From contig NC_059564.1 in NCBI RefSeq assembly GCF_905220415.1, positions 4,352,501 to 4,416,500 on the forward strand: DNA of 64,000 nucleotides, written 5' to 3'. Positions within the stretch are counted from its first letter, which is position 1, and every line of letters starts with the position of its first letter. A program made the translations under genes and the position numbers. Source of the DNA: Colias croceus (Eukaryota > Arthropoda > Insecta > Lepidoptera > Pieridae). Shown in pieces: positions 35,577-46,312 of the stretch. Below the pieces are notes generated by a model. The model searched no databases. It was not told the origin of the DNA and was given only the letters and a program-made list of their open reading frames with translations.

Positions 35577-37173
35577 AAAACTACTCAGTGGTTCCTTTTT
35601 TTATTTTTACTCTAATCTTTGCTGAAATTGCTTTTCTTTAAAATGGTATTTTATGACGATTAAAAAGTGATTCTAGAAGAAGTCTAATTGAATAAATAAA
35701 TGTTAGAGTTTGAGTATGAGTTTAAACAAAAGTGAAGCTATAAAATGCCTTTCGATGAAGAGGTAATACAAAATATATAATTTTTTGATATTAACGTAAA
35801 AAATAATAGCGCAATAATAAAAATTGAATATAAATAAATAATAAATATAATAATGATTATATATATATATTAAAATAATAAATAGAATAAAGAAGCAGAT
35901 ATTTTTAGTTTTGAATAACATAAAGGTATTTGACTAAGTAAAACATCTGTGTTTTAATTAAAAACACAGATGTTTTACACAGATAAAAAATGTATCCTTT
36001 TAACTATATAACATTTTGGAAAGAAGAACTCTTAGTTAACAATTTGTGAAGTTTCGATATAAAATGGAAATACCATTCTATATCGAAGCTTTGCCTTGTT
36101 ATTTTATTTATTTATTAATGATATAAATAAACAAATACGTATAACCACCACCAATATAATATGTGTATTCATTTAATACCTATGCATGATTGTCTTCAAA
36201 TAATGATTTCGAATCATATTTCGAATAATTATTGCAACGTAAAAGAAAGACAAACACACGCATTTATAGTACTGATAAGAAATAATTATGAATAATTAAT
36301 ATTTAAAAAAAATCTATAAAATAAAATAAATACAATAATCTCTATAAAATCTGACCGACTGCGCCTTAACTCCGCACGCCAGACCACACACGACGCTACA
36401 GGAATAACTAAACTCATCCACATTCCGTAATTAGTTTATTATTTCTATCCTTATTTATCCCTTTATTTACGGGAAATGTTATTTATTGATTGTAAATATA
36501 TATGTATAAATAAATTGTTTACCGATTTGGGTTTTGTATTTTTTTTATTAAGGCGGAGTTGTAATTAATGTGATTGATTGGTAAAGTTTGTTTTATTTTT
36601 AGTGTTTTTTTAGATTTTATTGTTTTTAACGAGTTTTATAGTCTTGATTAAATTTGGGAATGTTTGCAGCTTATGTACCAAAATGACATATACCTAGCTA
36701 TAGAAATTACTACCTTTGACTGGTTCGTACGCGGGTTAAACCGCGTGGCACAGCTTGTATACAGTACAAAACATTACTGTATACAAAAATTAATGTTAAA
36801 AGCAATCTCAAGCTTTGCTCTTATCCTTTTAAAAGCTATACTTTTATTGATTTTAATAGAGTTGTGACAAAATTAACATAAAATATTCATCACTAACAAA
36901 TAATATAAATTAATCAATCATCCAAACATTAAAAACAACATATAAATAAAAAGAACAAATAATTACGATTCACAATGGCGGATCACGATTGACACTTGAC
37001 AGCTATTTAGGCGGGAACGCGTCGGCTCGTTAGCGACGCCATGTTGCTTTTACCTTTTTTATTAAACAAGCTGTTTGTCTATTGTTGTATTTGTCTACGG
37101 GTTTTTTAAATCATTGTATACGTTTTAAATTGTTTTACTTGCGGCTATGATTTTAATAACGATTCATTTAAAA
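35577..37173. other. AT-rich non-coding DNA with two strong hairpins
   Basis: No gene recognised. Near-perfect palindromes occupy 35938-35977 (AAAACATCTGTGTTTTAATT centre) and 36054-36088 (TTCGATATAAAATGG with one mismatch in the other arm). A subfamily B 3'-end scrap lies at about 36724-36755. At 36970-37055 ACAATGGCGGATCACG, GACAGCT, GGCGGGAACGCG and GCGACGCCATG cluster. Confidence 0.4.
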
Positions 37174-37367
37174 CTAGCTGTGCTCCGCGGTTTTACCTGC
37201 AGTGCTCCACTCCTGTCGGTCTTAGCGAGATGATATATAGCCTATAGGCTTCCTCGATAAATGAGCTAACTACACCGAAAGAATTTTTCAAATCGGACCA
37301 GTAGTTCTTGAGATTAGCGCGGTCAAACAGACAAACAAACTCTTCAGCTTTATAATATTAGTATAGA
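37174..37367 (-). mobile_element. Helitron-like repeat, subfamily B, full length
   Basis: CTAGCTGTGCTCCGCGGTTT at the left and TATAATATTAGTATAGA at the right; the body is complete in minus orientation. Confidence 0.7.
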
Positions 37368-37627
37368 TTTCAATTTAATTTTCATACATCAAATCGGGTG
37401 AAGCTGGAGTAGCTGCTGATATTTAAAATGTATTACCTAATAATAATAATACAGATGACTAAATATGTAGTTATCTTATATAGTAATAGTGCTTAGAAAA
37501 GACATTTATAATCAGACTATAGTCATTTATTGATTAATATTATAGTTCGAACACTATTTGCTGATTAATACGAAAATTACTACCAACACTATAAATAATA
37601 TAGACCTGTCTGTTAGGTAATAAAAAT

Positions 37628-38091
37628 ACCGGCCAAGTGCGGGTCGGACTCGCGCACGAAGGATCCGTAGCATCATCTATAGTCTATATACCTATATAAA
37701 AATGAAACCCGTTTCTCGTTGTCACGGCATCACGTGTGAACGGCTGAACCGATTTCGATAATTCTTTTTTTATTCCTTGAAGTATAACGAGGAAGGTTCT
37801 TATGTAGAGAAAACGTAAATATGTACCTACCACGGGCGAAGTCAGGGCGGACCGCTAGTCTATAATAGAAAATCACGTTTGTTGTAGGTATATTGAGCAA
37901 AATACAAAAAAAAAAAACGCGTTTATTGTATGGGGATCCCCCTCAATATATATTTTTTATTATTTTTGTGAAAATTTCAGCTTTCTAACTATCACGGTTT
38001 ATGAGATACAGCTTGAAAGACAGACAGACAGCGGAGGCTTAGTAATCGGGTTCTGTTTAACCCTTTAGGGAACCCTAAAAAATAATAACAA
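37628..38091 (+). mobile_element. GGCCAAGTGCGGGTCGG dispersed repeat with nested Helitron-like copy
   Basis: Starts GGCCAAGTGCGGGTCGGACT, continues after an insertion with TTTCAGCTTTCTAACTATCA, CGGTTTATGAGATACAGC, (GACA)n and GGGAACCCTAAAAA. I recognise this layout as a common lepidopteran dispersed element of unknown class. A subfamily C copy interrupts it at about 37677-37858. Confidence 0.55.
37677..37858 (+). mobile_element. Helitron-like repeat, subfamily C, nested
   Basis: ATATAAAAATGAAACCCGTT, CACGTGTGAACGGCTGAACC, CACGGGCGAAGTCAGGGCGG, then ACCG and CTAG-T. It sits inside the GGCCAAGTGCGG repeat, so it is the younger insertion. Confidence 0.65.
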
Positions 38092-38843
38092 TACGTGCAC
38101 ACAACATCAACTAGTTTGCGAAATAATTACATTTTCCATACATTTTATGCATCAGTTAGTACCTACATTAAAACGTTGTTTTAAACGTGTTTCAGTTTTC
38201 AATAGCTCTATTAAATGAGTTTTTATCAATTTAGGTAGAGCAGGTGTGAACGTGTTTATATAACGAAGAATTATTTATGACTTTTTAAAAGAAATTATAG
38301 TTTTTATAGGCTAAGGAATATCGCATGGTGATGACATTTTGTGTTGAATTCTTGAAGGTGTTTGAAAAACACTTTAATTGCAAGAGGGTTTTATTTCAAA
38401 GTACCTAATTTTCTAGTAAAAAGTCTGGAGGTTAAGTTTTATATTAGTTTATACAAATATACCTATTATAATTATATTAATAGGTACTAGTTCTAGTTTC
38501 TAGTATTCTAATCCTAGTCCTAATCAGCGGGTAAATCTTGGATGCGTCTGGCCAAAGACCGCAAAGAGTGGAAAAAACATGAGGAGGCCTATACCCGACT
38601 ATGGGTGAATTAAGGCTTAAAAGAAAGAAGAAAGAGAATCCTAGTCCTAAACAGTATTTGATATTGGAAAAGTTTTCGAGTTTCAGTTGTTTCACACACT
38701 TTCACGCAAAAATACCTACCTACCTAGTTGAATGGACTTAGGACTTACCTAGAAATTTAGTATAGGTACTTAGAGACAGATTAAATGTAGATAACATAGA
38801 TAATCTGAATTCGAACATAGACTACTTTTCACCTTATCCATTA
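38092..38843. other. AT-rich non-coding DNA
   Basis: No gene recognised. 38515-38640 (TAATCAGCGGGTAAATCTTG, GAAAAAACATGAGGAGGCCT) has the look of an antisense or sense LINE scrap, but I could not align it to a known protein. Confidence 0.3.
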
Positions 38844-39046
38844 CTAGCGGTCATACATATTACATATTACATATTACATTGTCATCGGTACATATTTCGC
38901 AATAAAAGGTAGCCTATGTCCGTTCTCGGGTATCAAAATATCTCCATACCAAATTTCATGTAAATTGGTTCAGTAGTTTAGGCGTGATTGAGTAACAGAC
39001 AGACAGACAGACAGAGTTACTTTCGCATTTATAATATTAGTATGGA
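38844..39046 (-). mobile_element. Chimeric Helitron-like repeat (A 5' half, C 3' end), copy 1
   Basis: On the + strand CTAGCGGTC (C-type end), then GGTACATATTTCGCAATAAA joins AGGTAGCCTATGTCC and the subfamily A 5' half, ending TTAGTATGGA. The same join occurs in the plus copy at 45883. Confidence 0.6.
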
Positions 39047-39652
39047 TAGATACATATACTCATTATTGATTAAAGAATAAGTAGATTATAATTAATAAAT
39101 AGGTACTATAGGTTAAGTCTATAGAAAGACCATAAGACTGTCGTTGTGTCAATTTTATAGTAGGTAGGTAGGTAAAAAGCTAGTTAGCTAGGTACCCTGC
39201 GCACCTACATATTTGATAGTCTGCCAATAAATTCTCATTAGTATAAAAAGTCTTATTTATTGATTCGACAGTTATATTTAAATATACCTAATAAAAACAT
39301 ATTTAAAATGTTTAATAACCAAGCCTTCGCTTATTTCAGCTTGCAATTTAGCAGACACTTAATTTGGATAAACCATGTTATCTATAATTATTACCTACCG
39401 TACGAAATTCGTAATAAATATCTTTATAAGGCATTAAATGTCACATTTAAAACCTAGATCTATGAATTAATCAATTAAACATGTCTCATAATGTTTTAAT
39501 TACAAAAACAAGTTTATTACCATAAAAAATCATAAAACAACTCAATCGTTAAAAACAATTTGTGAAAATTATCCGAACGCATCATGGCGGCCTGTCTATC
39601 AATATAATAATACTGTCAAAGTTTAATTGAAATTCTGTTAAGCTACCTAGTG
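39047..39652. other. AT-rich non-coding DNA
   Basis: No gene recognised. A GCATCATGGCGGCCTGTC word lies at about 39578-39596, immediately before the mariner element. Confidence 0.4.
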
Positions 39653-40927
39653 CACACTAAAAGTTTTGCGTTTCTAGCCACCCATAAATGTTTGAATTTT
39701 GAATGTTATATTTTTTTAACCTATGAAGTCTCATAAGTTGAGGAAAAAAAAATTTGGCTGAAAGCTCGTGTCAATTTTTTTTTATCTCAAGTTGAAGTTC
39801 GTTGTCCGTAGCAAAAACGGAACTAACACGAAACAATTTTAGGGCGATGATTTTTGATGATTTTAAAAGTTCGCTTTCTCCGAAAGCTTGCACTGCTCGC
39901 CTTCAAAATACTTTTGGGAGGGAAGCACCTTATTTGAGCACTGTAAGGCATTGATATGCTGAATTTCATCGCGGCCGTGTTTCTCTTCATGATGAAATTC
40001 GTGAAGGTCGACCCTCAACTGCGATCACGGAGGAAAATATGGCTACCATCAGACGACTAATTTAAGAAAATTGCCATATCACTTATTAGGATATTCGAGG
40101 ACATTTGGGGATTGATATGAGACAAATTCAGAAAATTTTACATGAACATTTCAAAGTTAGGAAGATTGGTTGCCGGTGAATTGCTCCCAAACTCACTCCA
40201 TAACAAAAACGACATCGAGTAGATTGGTGTTAAGAAATGCTATTAAAGTACAATTACGGACATTCTAATGCCGTGTATAATATCGTGACAGGATATGAAA
40301 TATGTATATATGGTTATATTCCAGAAAGAAAACACCAATATTCTTTGTGGGTGTTTGAAAGTGACAGCAAACCAACCAAATAGAGGCAGGCGAGAAGGGT
40401 TGGCAAACAAATGATTGCATTATTTTTCTCTAAGACGAATCCTGTCTGCACTATCCCACTTGAGTAACAAAAGACTGTTAATGCCGAGTGGTACACCACT
40501 ATTTTTTTGCCCAATGTCTTAGAAAAAATAAGAGAAAAGCGACCTAGAAGTCGCATCTTGTTGCACCATGACAGTGCTTCGGCGCACACCGCGAACAAAA
40601 CAAAGTCATTTTTGGCTACTGAAAACATAGAGCACGTGACTCATGCCACACGCAGTCCTAACCTAGCACCTTGCGATTTCTTCCTTTTCCCACAAATCTA
40701 TGATTCAATGAGTGGTTCGACATTTACGAGGCCAGAAGAGGCCGTGGTTGCTTTCAAACAGCACGCAGAAAACATACCCTCGGACCAATGGTCCTCATGT
40801 TTCCAGAAATGGTTTGAACGGATGAAAAAGTGTTTTAAATGTAGCGGAGAATACTTTAAAAAGTAGTAAATATAATATTGGACAAATAAATTGTTTTGTT
40901 TATTAGTTACGCAAAACTTTCAGTGTG
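39653..40927 (+). mobile_element. Mariner element with matching terminal repeats
   Basis: The left end CACACTAAAAGTTTTGCGT and the right end, reverse complemented, CACACTGAAAGTTTTGCGT match over 19 bp with one difference and continue weakly. At 1275 bp it has the normal mariner length. The transposase inside is dead. A flanking TA duplication could not be resolved. Confidence 0.8.
39860..40866 (+). pseudogene. Mariner transposase pseudogene
   Basis: Translation reveals a broken mariner (DD34D) transposase: ..GRVSLHDEIREGRPS.. and DIRGHLGIDMRQIQKILHEH in the N-terminal HTH region, TGYEIWIYGYIPERK-like sequence at about 40285, then an open C-terminal part (40507-40866) with LLHHDSASAHTA and SPNLAPCDFFLFP. 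Several in-frame stops and at least one frameshift break it, and the first catalytic Asp (normally TGDE) is Tyr. Transposase activity is therefore lost. Confidence 0.8.
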
Positions 40928-41296
40928 GCCCACGTATTGATACATTATGAAACGAAAGAGCCATAGCAATTTACAACTGAATTACAAATCTCTACCAAGC
41001 CCACTAAACAATCAAAATCAATTGTGCTCCCGTCCCTTTCTAACACTTTAAAATTAGCTACGTAAGAAAGAGATAGAACACCTAATTGTGTTCGCGACTA
41101 CGCCTACAAAAGAGAATGGGAAGGGTGCAATATTTGTTCGAAGGCGTGTCCGCTGCGGCGCGAAGCACTCAGTCGCTCAGAGGCCGTCGCCGCGAGCGCA
41201 TCTCTGAGCTGTCACATCTGACGTTTCAATCTGACAAGCGCGCTCCATTCGTAGTTCAAATTGGTTATGAGACAGTAATTAGTGTAATAAGTAAAC
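40928..41296 (+). promoter_or_regulatory. en: en promoter and 5' untranslated region
   Basis: Composition rises in GC from about 41080, directly before the en start. A TCAGTC initiator-like word lies at 41169-41174. About 28 bases after its A sits GCATCT, matching the DPE consensus (RGWYVT) at five of six positions. No TATA box was seen at the right distance. Initiator plus DPE promoters are known for engrailed in Drosophila, but the exact start site here is inference. An in-frame TAA at 41288-41290 closes the reading frame just before the en ATG. Confidence 0.4.
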
Positions 41297-41972
41297 ATGG
41301 CGTTCGAAGACCGCTGCAGCCCGAACCAAGCGAACAGCCCTGGCCCCGTCACCGGACGCGTGCCAGCATTGCATACAAATCAAATGCAATACCAAAATCA
41401 ATACACCTGCACCACGATAGATAGATTTGACAGGACGATCAAAGTGTCGAACTCACCTCCACCCAGCCCAGACCAAGAGTATTACTACAGGCCAGAAACG
41501 CCAGACGTGAAGCCAATAATACCAGAACGATTCGAGCCAGACAAACGCATGCAGCCGACGGCGCCGATCGCGTTCTCAATATCGAATATCCTACACCCGG
41601 AGTTCGGTTTGAACGCGATTCGAAAAACTAACAAAATAGAAGGACCAAAAGCGGCTGGGCCTAACCATTCTATTTTATATAAACCGTATGAAGCTAGTTC
41701 AAAATTTGATTTTTTGAAATCTCATGACGATTTTGGTTCGTTACCTCCGCTTGGCGGCTTACGTCAAACGGTGTCCAACATTGGAGAGCAGAAAGAAAAA
41801 GAAGTACCAAAGAGTTTAGAGCAAAGGAGGCCGGATTCCGCCAGTTCAATAGTTTCCTCATCTAGTGGTGCGTCCACACACAGCACAGATACGAACAGTC
41901 AATCCTCGTCTGGCACACAACTATGGCCTGCCTGGGTGTATTGTACTAGATACAGCGATAGACCTAGCTCTG
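41297..41972 (+). CDS. en: Engrailed homeodomain transcription factor, exon 1
   Basis: Encodes residues 1-225 plus the first base of codon 226. The start is supported by AAAC-ATG-G context and an upstream in-frame stop. Visible features are an N-terminal MAFEDRCSPNQANSPGPVTG block, a PPPSP patch, the EH1 Groucho-binding motif FSISNIL (93-99), a Ser-rich linker (182-206), and the EH2 motif LWPAWVYCTRYSDRP (209-223) that contacts Extradenticle/PBX. Engrailed is a nuclear repressor that sets posterior compartment and segment identity and contributes to wing patterning. I favour en over its paralog invected because no RS dipeptide follows SSG at the exon 1/2 junction and because the N-terminus recalls lepidopteran En. 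The alternative is inv. The total of 331 aa is shorter than the moth En I remember (about 370 aa). Confidence 0.88.
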
Positions 41973-42007
41973 GTAAGTTTTATCAATTATTATCACTACA
42001 TATAGAT

Positions 42008-42571
42008 CAGGATACATCGCCCATTTTTGCAAGTGACTACTATCAAGCTGATTTTCCGTTTGTAGCTTTATTTTGATGAGACACCGAATAATTTCGTGTA
42101 CGAAACTCTCGATTGTGGTAGCTAACAGAGATAACAAGGATAAAATTTTTTGATTTGATGTTTCTCAAATATTTATTACGCAATTTGTAGGACAATATGT
42201 CTGTTGAATTATATAAACATTAACTAAGTGAAAACAAAAAAATCAGCTTGTTAGTAATCATTTATGATGACCTCGTTATCGATACACTTTGGAAAGGGGG
42301 ACTCTTTGAACAAACCATAGATTTTGTAGGACAAATATTTTTTCGAATAATTTAGGTAATTATCTTGAGATTGAACAAAAAAAAAAATTCATTCAGTTAG
42401 TAATAAATATTTGAGAACCATCAAATCAAAAATTTTTATCCTTGTTATCTCTGTTAGCTACCACAATCGAGACTTTCGTACACGAAATTATTGGCCGTCT
42501 CATCAAAATAAAGCTACAAACGGAAAATTAGCTTGATAGTAGTCACTTGCAAAAATGGGCGATGTATCCTG
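42008..42571. mobile_element. Foldback element with 172-bp inverted arms, 35 bp past the en splice donor
   Basis: 42008-42179 and 42400-42571 are reverse complements over about 172 bp with few mismatches (outer end CAGGATACATCGCCCATTTT). The central spacer is about 220 bp. There is no coding capacity. In the nascent en transcript the arms could form a long hairpin close to the 5' splice site. Confidence 0.85.
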
Positions 42572-42582
42572 AACTAATAGTA

Positions 42583-42916
42583 TACATAGTATAAAACAAA
42601 GTCGCTTTCTCTATGTATATGCTTAATGACTGTACAAAGGTAGCATAATAAATAGTCTTTTAATTGAAGACTTGTATGAATAATTTGATGAGATATAATC
42701 TGTCTCTTTATTAAAATTAGAATTTAATTTTTTAGTTAAAAAGCTAAAATAATTATAAAAGACGAGAAGACCCCATTATAGAAGACGAGAAGACTAATTC
42801 TTTAAAACTACGCAACGGATTTTGACGCGGTTTTTTGAGTGATTCAAGAGGAAGGTTTTAGTGTATAATTTATTAGGTTTTAGGCAAAGCGGGCGAAGCC
42901 GCAGGCGGAAAGCTAG
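42583..42916 (+). mobile_element. Helitron-like repeat, subfamily D, split by a NUMT
   Basis: ATAAAACAAAGTCGCTTTCT at the left and AAACTACGCAACGGATTTTG, GGGCGAAGCCGCAGGCGGAA, then CTAG at the right reproduce the 27777 copy. Between GCTTAA and TCTTTAAAAC lies about 170 bp of foreign sequence (next entry). Confidence 0.7.
42625..42794 (+). pseudogene. Nuclear copy of mitochondrial 16S rRNA (NUMT)
   Basis: GACTGTACAAAGGTAGCATA, GTCTTTTAATTGAAGACT, TTTTTTAGTTAAAAAGCTAA and AAAAGACGAGAAGACCC are the conserved peptidyl-transferase-region blocks of insect mitochondrial large-subunit rRNA, in order and with normal spacing. It covers roughly 150 nt of that gene. The end shows CATTATAGA followed by a second AGACGAGAAGAC, a short templated repeat. 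It is inserted within a Helitron-like copy and cannot function as rRNA. Confidence 0.88.
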
Positions 42917-43558
42917 TGCAGAATAAATTAAGTATCAATAGATTTCTCACAGCTTAATTACTCTTTGTGTAAGTTTCAATACAATGCTCGATTGATTTGC
43001 TTTTTGTTTGTCTGTCTGTTCATGCTTACATCGTGTTGATAGAATGATTGATACTAATATAGATAATTATTAATCTATGATTTAGTCATTTAAATATAGA
43101 GTAGAAATGATCTATGGCATGGGAAAAAATTGCAAAATTGTTTTTTATGTTCATGTTTTTTATTTCGTCCGCTTTTTTTTGATTATTTAGTTTTCTGAAG
43201 TTAACTAATATAATAAGTTAAGTCATAACTCATAATTTATAGGTAAGTTATGTTTTCGTGAAATTGTATTAATGTTTTAATACGCTACATTCTGACAATT
43301 TATAAAACACATTAGAATGTGTTAAATTATTAAATAAAAAAATTAGAATGTGATTCTATACAATTGCACGATATATTTTTATAATTAATTTGCCGTTTCC
43401 TTATTTGTATGTTTGTGTGTATATCATAAATTTATAGGTATAACTCATGTCACAGTGTTAACCAAACTCCACTGAAACGGCTTGACCAATTTTTGTTTTT
43501 TTGTGTGTTAGGTACCTATGGCTGTCCTTGCAGATCGACGTGTTTTCAGCGTTATCTA
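42917..43558. other. AT-rich intron DNA with a subfamily C fragment
   Basis: No gene recognised. From about 43433 ACTCATGTCACAGTGTTAAC and GAAACGGCTTGACCAATTTT recall the subfamily C 5' half. Confidence 0.4.
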
Positions 43559-43752
43559 TCCTAATATGTATTACTTACCTATTAAACTGAAGAGTTTGTT
43601 TGTTTGAACGCGTTAATATCAGGAACTACTTATCCGATTTGAAAAAAAATGTCGGTGTTAGATAGCCCATTTATCGAGGCAGGCTATAGGCTATCATCAC
43701 GCTAAGACCAACAGGAGCGGAGCAATGCGGGTGAACCGCGGATCACAGCTAG
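43559..43752 (+). mobile_element. Helitron-like repeat, subfamily B
   Basis: TCCTAATATGTATTACTTAC, GAAGAGTTTGTTTGTTTGAA, GATAGCCCATTTATCGAGGC, then GGGTGAACCGCGGATCACAG and CTAG-T. Confidence 0.65.
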
Positions 43753-44033
43753 TTTCACAGCAATATTGGCTTATTAAATTCTGATTTATTTTAAGGCCAC
43801 TTTTTATAGATGTTTATACAAATGATTCCATTATTTAAAAATGTCGATAAATATACAATATCGTTTCTAAAATAGTCATTTAGTATCTCTATGGTCTAAA
43901 ACCTGCATAATGATGGTGATAAATTTTGATGTGATTCATAAGCTAAGTAGATTCCTTTTTCTAGTTTTTATGTTCAAATTTAAATAAATTATAACGGATT
44001 GAGTTTTAAAGCTGAAATGACTTAATTCCGTTA

Positions 44034-44244
44034 TCCATACTAATATTATGAAGTAACTCTGTCTGTCTGTTACTCAATCACGCCTAAACTACTGAACCAA
44101 TTTGCATGCAATTTGGTATAGAGATATTTTGATACCCGAGAAAGGACATAGGATAGGTTTTATCCCGGAAATCCCACAGGAACGGGAACTATGCGGGTTT
44201 TTCTTTGACTGAGCGGGCGATGCCGCGGGTGGATAGAGAGCTAG
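44034..44244 (+). mobile_element. Helitron-like repeat, subfamily A
   Basis: TCCATACTAATATTATGAAG, TTACTCAATCACGCCTAAAC, CCCGGAAATCCCACAGGAAC, GGGCGATGCCGCGGGTGG, then CTAG-T. Confidence 0.7.
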
Positions 44245-44340
44245 TTCTTATACCTACCTATATGTGTATCAAATCTCAAGGCTCAAATTTATCTTTCATA
44301 CAAAATATTCGTAAAAATGCTTTTATTATTATGGATAAAC

Positions 44341-44555
44341 AAGCTTTCCGCCCGCGGCTTCGCCCGCGTTTTGAAAGAAAAACCCGCATAGTTCCCGTTC
44401 GTGGGATTTCCGGGATGAAACCTATCCTATGTGTTAATCCAAGTTACTCTATATGTGTGCTAAATTTCATTGTAATCGGTTCAGTAGTATTTGCGTGAAA
44501 GAGTAACAAACACACACACACACACACATCCTTACAAACTTTCGATTTATTATTC
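44341..44555 (-). mobile_element. Helitron-like repeat, subfamily A
   Basis: AAGCTTTCCGCCCGCGGCTT (CTAG degraded to AAGC), AAAAACCCGCATAGTTCCCG, (CA)n and ACAAACTTTCGATTTATTAT. Confidence 0.6.
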
Positions 44556-45382
44556 TAAAAAAGGTAAATACCTATGTAAAAGCCTAATCACAGAAATCAT
44601 ATTGTATTTTTTCGACTTTCTCCTTTAATTATTTCAAATTTTTTAATATCATAGACATTTCTCTTTGAGGTAAAAATTATAAAGAGGGTGGCCTGTTAAT
44701 TAAATCAATGTTAATATTACTTCTATACCAGTATTGCCAGCCTTAATGACTTCTACATAAATGTGGGTAATTAAAAGTAATTAATAGCTTTATCTTGTTT
44801 AATTATAATGTAAGAATGTTAACAACAAAAAAATATAAAAAATCTAGTGGAACTCGTATTGCGTATTTTTATTTAATTAAAAAACAGTATATAATTAGGG
44901 GTAATTAAAGCCTTTTTAAGGGAAAGAATTTTTGATTTGTTTTGTAGTTAATGTAAGAATTTTAGAATGCGCCTACTAATTTTATCAATGCTTTTAATTA
45001 TGGCGATTTCTAGCTTCCAAGTTTTTAGTTTATTTATTATAAAATAACTAATAAATATTTAAATATATACTAAAACTACTTGCCCTGAGTTATTACCTAT
45101 ATTTATCCCTAATTAAATACGTTAAAAGAAAAATTAACTGTCAATTTTAGCGCCAGATTTAGGCAATTGTTTTTTTAATCGTTTGCCATGCCTTGTTACG
45201 TACAAGGCATGGGCCAAATACCAATATGAAAGCCGCTCTAATAGGATTTCCGTCAGAAATATTGGAATTTGATATTTGCTTATTTGCCAATTATAATCTG
45301 TATTAGTTATGATGTAATATTGCAATGCCTTTATTGAGTATTTGATATGAATATTAACGTTTAAAATCTGTTTATAGGTAGA
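44556..45382. other. AT-rich intron DNA
   Basis: No gene recognised. A small hairpin with arms CCATGCCTTGT / ACAAGGCATGG lies near 45186-45212. The minus-strand open frame at 45.1-45.3 kb has no recognisable features. Confidence 0.4.
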
Positions 45383-45624
45383 CTAGGTTTCCGCCCGCGG
45401 CTTCGCCCGCGTAGTCAAAGAAAAACCCGCATTAGTTCCCGTTACCGTGGGATTTTCGGGATTGCGTCATTTTCCCGGGATAAAAAGTAGCCTATGTCCT
45501 TTCTCGGGTATCAAAATATCTCGATACCAAATTTCATGAAAATTGGTTCAGTAGTTTAGGCGTGATTGAGTAACAGACAGACAGACAGACAGAGTTACTT
45601 TCGCATTTATAATATTAGTATGGA
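45383..45624 (-). mobile_element. Helitron-like repeat, subfamily A, full length
   Basis: CTAGGTTTCCGCCCGCGGCT at the left, a GACAGACAGACAGACAGAG tract, and TTATAATATTAGTATGGA at the right. Confidence 0.7.
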
Positions 45625-45882
45625 TTGATTAAAAACTTAACCTTATTGATTCCGTAATCGTTCCTTAGTCAAGTTTAAAATAAACGAAGCTTTGAGTAGA
45701 TACAAAAGGTAACCATTTAAATTATCGGCAGTCGTGCGGAAAATAATACTTAATAAACTTTAAAAGTATTAGGTATGTATATTAAATTTTATTTTGAGAA
45801 TACAATAAAATCTTAGTGAGATTCTAAATAGACTTGACAAACACAATAAAGGATAGATCACAATTTGTAAATAATTGTTCAA

Positions 45883-46065
45883 TCCATACTAATATTATAA
45901 ATGCGAAAGTAACTCTGTCTGTCTGTCTGTTACTCAATCACGCCTAAACTACTGAACCAATTTGCATGAAATTTAGTATGGAGATATTTTGATACCCGAG
46001 AAAGGACATAGGCTACCTTTTATTGCGAAATATGTACCACGGGCGATGCCGGGGCGGATCTCTAG
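45883..46065 (+). mobile_element. Chimeric Helitron-like repeat (A 5' half, C 3' end), copy 2
   Basis: TCCATACTAATATTATAAAT and the subfamily A 5' half to GGACATAGGCTACCTTTTAT, then TGCGAAATATGTACCACGGG and the subfamily C end GGGGCGGATCTCTAG-T. The join is the same as at 38844. Confidence 0.65.
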
Positions 46066-46312
46066 TATAAATATATGTACGCGTTTAAAAACATTTTTTT
46101 CAATGGCGGGCTGTCAAGAAAAAAAAAGTAGCTGTCATTATGACTGTTGGAGCTTGGTTGGAGGTTATGAATATGACAATAGTGATATCTTGAGTCAATA
46201 TTTATTGACATTTGCTGTTATTGTATGTTAATTCGTAGATAGGGTGTTGGGTGTGATGTGAATGTATGAGTTTTTGTAATATTTGATTGGTTCAGTGACA
46301 TATTTGTTTTTT

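Noticed and set aside
41086..41424. 112-codon open frame overlapping the en promoter and exon 1
   Set aside because: It overlaps the en CDS in another frame, is Arg/Ser-rich from GC-rich DNA, and has no recognisable domain.
41973..42076. Extension of the en reading frame past the exon-1 donor
   Set aside because: A consensus GTAAGT donor at exactly the engrailed-family position and an in-phase exon 2 show this is intron; most of the extension is foldback-element sequence.
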